IMG/VR virus record: IMGVR_UViG_3300003583_000008
Span: 5-20,785 of that record
Length of the DNA stretch: 20,781 bases
Strand: one strand, 5' to 3'
DNA from: a virus
Shown: positions 15,514 through 20,781 of the stretch, one piece after another
Layout of the letters: each line of letters begins with the position of its first letter
Position numbering within the stretch: the stretch's first letter is position 1
Program-made: the position numbers and the translations under genes
The notes under the pieces: generated by a model
Database searches by the model: none
The model's input: the letters and a program-made list of their open reading frames with translations, nothing else
Told to the model about the DNA's origin: nothing

Positions 15514-16743
15514 TTAGCTGACGACGTTGATAGTACCATTCATCAATGCATGAATTGTGCATTGGTAATAAAGAGTATTGGGTGCATTTAATGGGACTGT
15601 CCAATATAGGACGTTAGATCCACTTCCAGATTGCCCATCAGTATATGGTGTGCCAGTTAAACCCTGAGTAGATTGCAATCTAAACGGATGTCCCCCACCC
15701 TGCACCGAATTATCAAATGCATATGTGAATCCACGATACACATAAAGAGTTGGATCATTTTGAGTAGTTGGGAATCCTGGACCAGCAAATGTATAATCTG
15801 AAGCTCCGTTGGCATTCAATTCCCACCAAACAATAGGACTACGAGTTTTGACCCAATCAGTGCCGTTCCAATATAAAGAATCACCTTGGATAATACCACC
15901 AGTGAAATCTGTGTCAGTTAGTGCCGCCATAGATGTAATTGGCGTGCCAGTATAATTAATTGTTAGGGTATCGCCCACAACAGCTGTGCCAATATCTGTG
16001 CCACCAGCAATAACTAATGTATCTGCTTGAGCATCTGCAGTAGTAGACCCACTGTCAGAATCAAATGTAGAAAATATATTTAAAGATGAAATACCTGCTT
16101 GATCATCGGCAGGTTCCCATTTACCAGCAGTATTATCCCACTTAAGCACTTGTCCTTCAGTAGGTGCTACTGTAGTAGTATCAACATCCGACAGAATATC
16201 AATACTAGAATATTCTGTTACGAGTTTTGCTTTTACGTTTCCAGCACCACCTGCAGTGATATTAATGTTTACATAAGGATTATCATCACCGTTGACGGTG
16301 TAGTAATATCCCAAATTATCTCCAGCTGCAGGTCCAGCGGCAAGAGTTGTATATTCATTTACATATTTAATTTTAGTTGGGAAATCAACTAAATTATTTG
16401 CAGAATCAAAAGTTGCAGTATTTGTATTGTATCCAATAGTAACATTGGCACCAGATCCTGGTATGATGGGAATGTTTACACCCGAAGAAGAAACAATACT
16501 TTGTCCGTTTGTATTAAGATTACTTGTCAATTCAGTAATCTCGGTAGGCACAAATTGCGTGCCATTGTAACGTAAAAATTCACCACTCGCGGCATTTGCC
16601 ACATTGATCTGTGCAATAACACCGTTACCAACAGCGGCATACAGCTCGTCAAAATTCGAGTTGATTTTAATGCCGCCGTTGCGAATAGTGTCTCCACTAT
16701 TATCATTGGCAAGTGTGCCTACATTCAGGGTCTGTTTAGACAT
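15514..16743 (-). CDS. gp10-like N-terminus with C-terminal cupredoxin-like domain, 409 aa
   Basis: The first 41 residues match the N-terminus of T4 gp10, the baseplate tail-pin protein: here GGIKINSNFDELY (residues 23-35), in T4 GGIKINENFDELY, with the preceding DNSGDTIRN matching DGTGDYLRK. In T4 this end of gp10 attaches to the wedge protein gp7. The rest does not resemble T4 gp10. Residues about 53-305 contain degenerate repeats (EFLRYNGTQFVP, QVLKWDNTAGKWEP, DSLYWNGTDWVK) typical of phage fibres. Residues about 305-409 look like a cupredoxin domain with His352, Cys395, His398 and Met401; CTIHALM has the Cys-X2-His-X2-Met spacing of amicyanin. It is the first gene after a late-type promoter and is followed within four bases by the YHYH gene. 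A wedge-anchored peripheral spike is the likely role; copper binding is unproven. Length 409 against 602 for T4 gp10. Confidence 0.82.
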   Translation of the reverse strand: MSKQTLNVGTLANDNSGDTIRNGGIKINSNFDELYAAVGNGVIAQINVANAASGEFLRYNGTQFVPTEITELTSNLNTNGQSIVSSSGVNIPIIPGSGANVTIGYNTNTATFDSANNLVDFPTKIKYVNEYTTLAAGPAAGDNLGYYYTVNGDDNPYVNINITAGGAGNVKAKLVTEYSSIDILSDVDTTTVAPTEGQVLKWDNTAGKWEPADDQAGISSLNIFSTFDSDSGSTTADAQADTLVIAGGTDIGTAVVGDTLTINYTGTPITSMAALTDTDFTGGIIQGDSLYWNGTDWVKTRSPIVWWELNANGASDYTFAGPGFPTTQNDPTLYVYRGFTYAFDNSVQGGGHPFRLQSTQGLTGTPYTDGQSGSGSNVLYWTVPLNAPNTLYYQCTIHALMNGTINVVS

Positions 16744-16763
16744 TTTTACTGCAACTTTTTAGT

Positions 16764-16771
16764 TATTTATG
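16764..16771 (-). promoter_or_regulatory. Late-type phage promoter upstream of the gp10-like gene
   Basis: The minus strand reads CATAAATAACT, identical over 11 bases to the element before the fibre gene at 1410-1417. It sits in the 34-base gap between the stop at 16778 and the start at 16743, about 20 bases before the ATG, giving a very short leader. It would drive the 409-aa and 1378-aa genes. Confidence 0.65.
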
Positions 16772-16774
16772 TGG

Positions 16775-16800
16775 TTATCAATCCAACTCAGGATTGATAA
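16775..16800 (-). repeat. Perfect inverted repeat across the end of the large upstream gene
   Basis: TTATCAATCC and GGATTGATAA form a perfect 10-bp stem with a 6-base loop, covering the last codons and tandem stops (TGA TAA) of the gene ending at 16778. No T-run follows on the minus strand (the next bases are CCACATAAATAAC), so it is not a standard intrinsic terminator. It may be a weak terminator, an RNA 3'-end stabiliser or a processing site placed directly before the late promoter. Confidence 0.6.
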
Positions 16801-19800
16801 CTTCAACACCGTATTGAGATAGATCTGGTGCTACCCAATCATCAGGTACTGATGTTTCAACTTCGATCGCGGGAGTCTCATAATTAGATCCGCTATTAGA
16901 AATAATTACGCCACCAACACCGACCAGGGGTTTAATATTTCCATTAAATCCACTAATAGAATCAACTCTAATTACAGGTCTAGAAGTATATCCAGATCCA
17001 GCAGAAGTAACTCTAACGTCGGAAATATAACCAGTATTTAGTATCACTTGTCCCTGAGCATCCTTACCAAAGATAGATCCAAGGTAATCGAAGGTAATCA
17101 GAGAGTTGGAAGATTCGATAACTGCAACTTCACGATCGGATGTCTCGCCTTGGATGTCAATGAAATCACCTGCTTCGATTGGTGGGACAACTTCAGCAGC
17201 ATCAACGTCTGCCTCAGATCCAACGTAAGAGAATGCGACGAAGGTCGATCCCACGCGAGGAATTTCAGAGAAGATGATTCTAGAACCAACGATTTCAAAA
17301 CCAACTCCAGGTTCTTGAATAACACCATTGAGCGAGACGATAATGTTATTTTCTGGTCTGATGTTGGTGGATTGGACACCTTCAGTCAGGGTCAAGGAGT
17401 AGAAGACTCCGTTTCTTCTGAGGTTGAAGGATTGTCTTAGCGAATCGAAGTCGAAAGAGATATCATCTAATTTTCTTAGTTTACCAACGTAGTAACCTGT
17501 AAATGCAGATCCCTGCGAAGGCGGCTCGGTAAACTGAATCTTATCCGCAAATGTTGTGAATCCTTCTCCAGGAGGTTGTAAGATGCCATTAATAAATGTG
17601 AGTAGATGACCTTCAGTATCAGGTAAATATTGAATGCCATTACTAATAGTGAGATCAAATGTAGTCTGGGATCCATCAAATCCTCTAAATGCTCTCTTGA
17701 CTCTACCTTTCAATTCTACAAGATTTGTAATTGCAGATCTATAACCATTGACGGATTTGATGGAATCTCTAGAAGAGAAGGTGCCGATAATTCCGCTTAG
17801 GTAAAGTCTACGATTCAAACCAAACGTTTGGATAGACTGGACGATTGCACTAGCTGCCCCAGAATTTTCAACAGTAGTTGAAACTAATGCTTCACCAATA
17901 GGAAGTTGGTTAATATCAGTATATTGAGCGACTGTTACACCATTTCCAAATGTGCCCTCAATCACAACTGCGTAAAGGAAATTATTTTCCAGATCAACAT
18001 CAGTAATAATTGCTCTTTGTGCTGGGTCTCTTGTACCGTTTACAATCTTATAAAGTATTCCACCCTTAGTAAAGATATTTCTATTATTTTGAATTGTAAT
18101 ACCAAGGACAATATGACCAAGAGATGTAATTCGATCACCAACATTGACCTCAAAAGATCCTCCATATTTGATAACATCAATATACAATCTCGATGTCGAT
18201 GGATAAATTACACTATTAACTTCAAACAATCCAGTTAATGAATCAGTATCAACAACTAATTTGCCATCCGTATTGGTTAATACAGCAGCTTCAATTTTGA
18301 CAAATTCATCTGGCGTAGCAACAGAATTTGATGTGTATCCTTCAAACTGAATATCCTCAGCAAAATCACCTTGGAGATCAATTACTTGAATTCGATCTTG
18401 GATATTACCAATTTGTGCAGTTGTGCCATTTTCATCACCAACCATGGTGTCTAAAATAGTCCATGGTTGACCAGTTATTTCAACATCAAGATAATCATAA
18501 TTAGCATCCGAGTGAATACTATAAACAATACCAGTTACAGTAGCATCTCCCTGCTTTTGAATAGTCTCATTAACATTAAATGGACCATCTGTAATATCAC
18601 CTTCAATACGGAATCTCTTAAATACCTTCACAATTTTTGCTTCATTTAAAGTAGTATTTGAGACTTCAGCGTAAGAATCGCTAGTTTTGCCATAAATGTA
18701 ATCACTATCTTCAATCGCACCAGAAAGTGGTACTAGAAGATCTCTTGTGCCATAGGTATATGTGGGAATAGTGATTCCATTATTTGTGGTAACCGTTGCA
18801 TAGTAATTGCCATTAAGAAGTTGATTTAAAATAATATTAAGATTTTGTCTTATAAATCTAGCAATAGTATCAGTTTGATAAGAAGAAGCATAATCAGAGT
18901 CATAGAATGAAGTGAATCCAGAATTACCTGACGGTGAAGCAAGGACACCATTTAAAGCACTGACAGTAAGATCTTCTAAAGTTTCAATAGCAAATTTCTT
19001 AACATTATATTCTGTATTTGAATAGAAGATTTGACTGGATTCAGAACTGTAAGTATCAAGTCCACCCTCATTTAACTTCATACCCCACATATATGCTTCA
19101 TCATTTAAGTTTGCACTGAAGCTTGTCCCACCTCCTCCTGGAGCACGGAGATACTGGAAGAATCTGACTAATTGATATCCATAGGAAACTGAGAATGTGA
19201 AGTAGAATCTAAACCACCCATTGCCATATGGGACAGAACCATATTCTTCAATATCAAATGCTTGTCCCTGACTACTAATATCGCTAACAACGCCAGTCTC
19301 AATATTGACTCTAGAGAAGTTAATTCTCTGAGTAGTTGAGCTACTATAAGCTTGGATTCGCACGTAAAGCTCATCATAATCAACAGACTTAGCGAAGAAT
19401 GAATATGTAAACTGGCGTTTCGATCCATCACCAGGAGCACCTTCATCAAACGTTGTATTGCTAGTATCAAATCTGATACTACCATTATCTAATGTTTCAT
19501 ATGCAGTTAGATAATAATCCCGATACACATAATGGGAGGTAGTCGCTGTAGTATTTGATCTCCATGCAATTGCAGTTTGTGTTGCATCTGGAGCAAGGGC
19601 AGCAGCATTAACAAGATTCGATCCCGATCGTCTCCAAGTGCTGGTAGTTGCAAACTCTGGATTAGTTAGTAAGTTTGCAGAGATAATTGCTCCTTCAACT
19701 AAAGATGATATATTTCTTGCCGTATTGATAGTTTCAACATTAGCGATATCATTATAATAATTAATTTCAGGTCCAACACCATTGGAAGGAATTTCTGCAG

Positions 19801-20781
19801 TAACCAAACCTTGTGTCAGAGTATCACCATCCGCAAATCCAGATCCAGTGATAGATCCAATATAAAGATTATTACCAGAATCTTCTAACACATTACCAGT
19901 TGTGCCACTACCATTAGTAATTTCTGCATTAACAATAAATCTGCTGTTATCGAGAGAAACAGATAGATCTGTAATAGTGCCAGGATTAGTGGTGCCACCA
20001 CCAGTAAGAGTTGCCGTAGGTGGATTTGCAGGATCGTATCCTGATCCAGGATTAGTAATATTGATAGCAGCAATACCAATACCAGTTACAAGTTCAACCT
20101 CTGCGGTAGATGGTGTGCCACTTTCAAGTGGTGCATTGTTTACCGCAATCGTTGTATCGATACTAAACTGTTGAGCGCCATCGATCAAACCAATTCTAGT
20201 AACACCATACTGATCAAAAGTTCCATCGGTATACTGATCCTGCTGGAATCGGAAGTAGATTGTCTGTGCTCTTGCAAGGGTAGGTAAGGTTATATCAACA
20301 TAATTTAGAGTATTAAAGTTTGTGTATTCTTTAGAAGTTCCAGTTGATCCACCCTCAACAAGTGTATCAATCAATACCCAATTAGATCCAGTAGTAGAAT
20401 AATATAAATCCAAATCTTCATTAAGTTCTGGAGCATTGCCACCGTTACTACCACTACCAGCAATAACATAAACTCTAATAGTTTCTGCATAAGTGGTATC
20501 AAATGGTGTTTGGATAGATGCAAAGCGACTGCCCGATCCAGTGCCAAACAATAGTAACTGTCTACCCGTCAACATTCCACTTGTGCCTGCAGTCATAGAA
20601 ACTGCAGATCCTAATGTTAAAGCACTAATGACTGAATTGTTAAAATCATATACGATACCATCGTATGTAACAGCAGTTACAGCACCATTAGTAAGAGTTG
20701 AGCTACCTCCATGAGAATCACCTACATCAAACGTAGATCCAGTAAATACCAGATCTGGGGAGAATGTATATCCAGATCCAG
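16778..20781 (-). CDS. Very large adhesin/baseplate-type structural protein (5' end beyond window)
   Basis: The frame is open through the right edge; 61 complete codons precede the Met at 20596, so that Met is internal and at least 1333 C-terminal residues are visible. Modules in order are: a GSGY repeat at the edge; a reelin-like segment (about 20494-20171) with LDLYYSTTGSNWVLIDTL and AQTIYFRF; more GSGY repeats; a jelly-roll-like segment (about 19675-19045) opening NLLTNPEFATTSTW, with FTYSFFAKS and NGWFRFYFTF; several TSGA-like units; two tandem fibre repeats (about 17700-17190) with LLTFINGILQPPGEGF and IIVSLNGVIQEPGVGF; and two terminal GSGY units. The C-terminus is APDLSQYGVEVINPELD. 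The modules suggest a surface-exposed virion protein with sugar-binding segments. Its place just before a gp10-like gene and gp8 makes a highly expanded gp7 a possibility, since gp7 carries gp10 in T4, but I see no clear T4 gp7 signature. Confidence 0.82.
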   Translation of the reverse strand, partial: GSGYTFSPDLVFTGSTFDVGDSHGGSSTLTNGAVTAVTYDGIVYDFNNSVISALTLGSAVSMTAGTSGMLTGRQLLLFGTGSGSRFASIQTPFDTTYAETIRVYVIAGSGSNGGNAPELNEDLDLYYSTTGSNWVLIDTLVEGGSTGTSKEYTNFNTLNYVDITLPTLARAQTIYFRFQQDQYTDGTFDQYGVTRIGLIDGAQQFSIDTTIAVNNAPLESGTPSTAEVELVTGIGIAAINITNPGSGYDPANPPTATLTGGGTTNPGTITDLSVSLDNSRFIVNAEITNGSGTTGNVLEDSGNNLYIGSITGSGFADGDTLTQGLVTAEIPSNGVGPEINYYNDIANVETINTARNISSLVEGAIISANLLTNPEFATTSTWRRSGSNLVNAAALAPDATQTAIAWRSNTTATTSHYVYRDYYLTAYETLDNGSIRFDTSNTTFDEGAPGDGSKRQFTYSFFAKSVDYDELYVRIQAYSSSTTQRINFSRVNIETGVVSDISSQGQAFDIEEYGSVPYGNGWFRFYFTFSVSYGYQLVRFFQYLRAPGGGGTSFSANLNDEAYMWGMKLNEGGLDTYSSESSQIFYSNTEYNVKKFAIETLEDLTVSALNGVLASPSGNSGFTSFYDSDYASSYQTDTIARFIRQNLNIILNQLLNGNYYATVTTNNGITIPTYTYGTRDLLVPLSGAIEDSDYIYGKTSDSYAEVSNTTLNEAKIVKVFKRFRIEGDITDGPFNVNETIQKQGDATVTGIVYSIHSDANYDYLDVEITGQPWTILDTMVGDENGTTAQIGNIQDRIQVIDLQGDFAEDIQFEGYTSNSVATPDEFVKIEAAVLTNTDGKLVVDTDSLTGLFEVNSVIYPSTSRLYIDVIKYGGSFEVNVGDRITSLGHIVLGITIQNNRNIFTKGGILYKIVNGTRDPAQRAIITDVDLENNFLYAVVIEGTFGNGVTVAQYTDINQLPIGEALVSTTVENSGAASAIVQSIQTFGLNRRLYLSGIIGTFSSRDSIKSVNGYRSAITNLVELKGRVKRAFRGFDGSQTTFDLTISNGIQYLPDTEGHLLTFINGILQPPGEGFTTFADKIQFTEPPSQGSAFTGYYVGKLRKLDDISFDFDSLRQSFNLRRNGVFYSLTLTEGVQSTNIRPENNIIVSLNGVIQEPGVGFEIVGSRIIFSEIPRVGSTFVAFSYVGSEADVDAAEVVPPIEAGDFIDIQGETSDREVAVIESSNSLITFDYLGSIFGKDAQGQVILNTGYISDVRVTSAGSGYTSRPVIRVDSISGFNGNIKPLVGVGGVIISNSGSNYETPAIEVETSVPDDWVAPDLSQYGVEVINPELD
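16986..17001 (-). repeat. GSGY-coding repeat, exact 16-base copy 1
   Basis: The 16 bases CTGGATCTGGATATAC (minus strand) are identical to those at 20766-20781. Both encode Gly-Ser-Gly-Tyr in the same frame of the same gene, 3.8 kb apart. Near copies with one to three changes occur in the YHYH gene (about 15268-15285) and at about 20036-20052. Confidence 0.7.
17190..17700 (-). repeat. Two tandem fibre-type protein repeats
   Basis: Two adjacent units of about 80 residues share the pattern LLTFINGILQPPGEGF...IQFTEPPSQGSAFTGYYVG and IIVSLNGVIQEPGVGF...IIFSEIPRVGSTFVAFSYVG. This N-G-[IV]-[LI]-Q-x-P-G-x-G-F motif recurs in phage tail and fibre proteins as a small beta-rich repeat. The copies have diverged at the nucleotide level, so this is an old duplication rather than a recent one. 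Confidence 0.75.
20766..20781 (-). repeat. GSGY-coding repeat, exact 16-base copy 2
   Basis: This is the second exact copy of the 16-base GSGY-coding string at 16986-17001. It ends at the window edge, so the identity may extend further. Confidence 0.7.

Noticed and set aside
15514-16743. Phage-borne plastocyanin (petE) gene
   Set aside because: The copper-like motif is at the end of a fibre-type protein with a gp10-like N-terminus, lacks a signal peptide, and has amicyanin rather than plastocyanin loop spacing. It is a virion domain, not an electron-transfer host gene.
16775-16800. Calling the hairpin a standard rho-independent terminator
   Set aside because: The stem is perfect but no T-run follows on the minus strand, unlike the clear terminator at 1421-1450.
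16778-20596. Calling the large right-hand gene complete with its start at the Met at 20596
   Set aside because: The same frame stays open for 61 more codons to the window edge and encodes a typical GSGY repeat, so the Met is internal.
1-20781. tRNA genes, CRISPR arrays, insertion sequences, integrase or attachment sites
   Set aside because: None seen. Nearly all bases are in long minus-strand coding frames, and the only gaps (34, 42 and 77 bases) hold promoters and one terminator.
17190-20781. Firm assignment of the right-hand gene as gp7
   Set aside because: Position next to a gp10-like gene fits, but the visible C-terminal part shows repeats and adhesin modules rather than recognisable T4 gp7 blocks; the missing N-terminal part would decide.

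Overview
The window looks like part of the late structural region of a T4-like marine myovirus, most probably a cyanophage or a close relative infecting another marine bacterium. It is AT-rich, every supported gene is on the minus strand, and genes are packed with gaps or overlaps of a few bases. The family marks are a baseplate wedge gp8 homologue that aligns with T4 gp8 at both ends, a protein whose N-terminus matches T4 gp10, a giant virion protein of the DUF4815 type, a YHYH-domain protein, and a fibre protein with a phage-fibre N-terminus. No metabolic, replication, RNA or mobile-element genes are visible. These family names come from remembered sequences; no search was run.

Reading in the direction of transcription (right to left): (1) 20781-16778 is the 3' part of a very large adhesin- or baseplate-like protein that enters the window already open. 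(2) A late-type promoter at about 16764-16771 precedes a two-gene unit: a 409-aa protein with a gp10-like N-terminus and a cupredoxin-like C-terminus, then a 1378-aa YHYH protein. (3) A second late-type promoter at about 11358-11365 precedes a four-gene unit: gp8, the 2625-aa DUF4815-type protein, and two small coiled-coil proteins of 79 and 75 aa. That unit ends in a strong intrinsic terminator at 1421-1450. (4) A third late-type promoter at about 1410-1417 precedes a fibre gene that runs off the left edge.

Together the genes make a baseplate-periphery and host-contact module. gp8 and the gp10-like N-terminus are the expected anchors to the baseplate wedge. The giant repetitive proteins carry adhesion-type modules: GSGY repeats, TSGA repeats, jelly-roll-like and reelin-like segments, and cupredoxin-like domains. 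The most notable observations are: three cupredoxin-like domains in two adjacent virion proteins, two of them keeping a complete amicyanin-spaced type-1 copper ligand set; a degenerate copy of that domain nested inside the YHYH domain; gp8 enlarged by two insertions made of the same repeats found in its neighbours; and the octamer CATAAATA at all three promoter-sized gaps.
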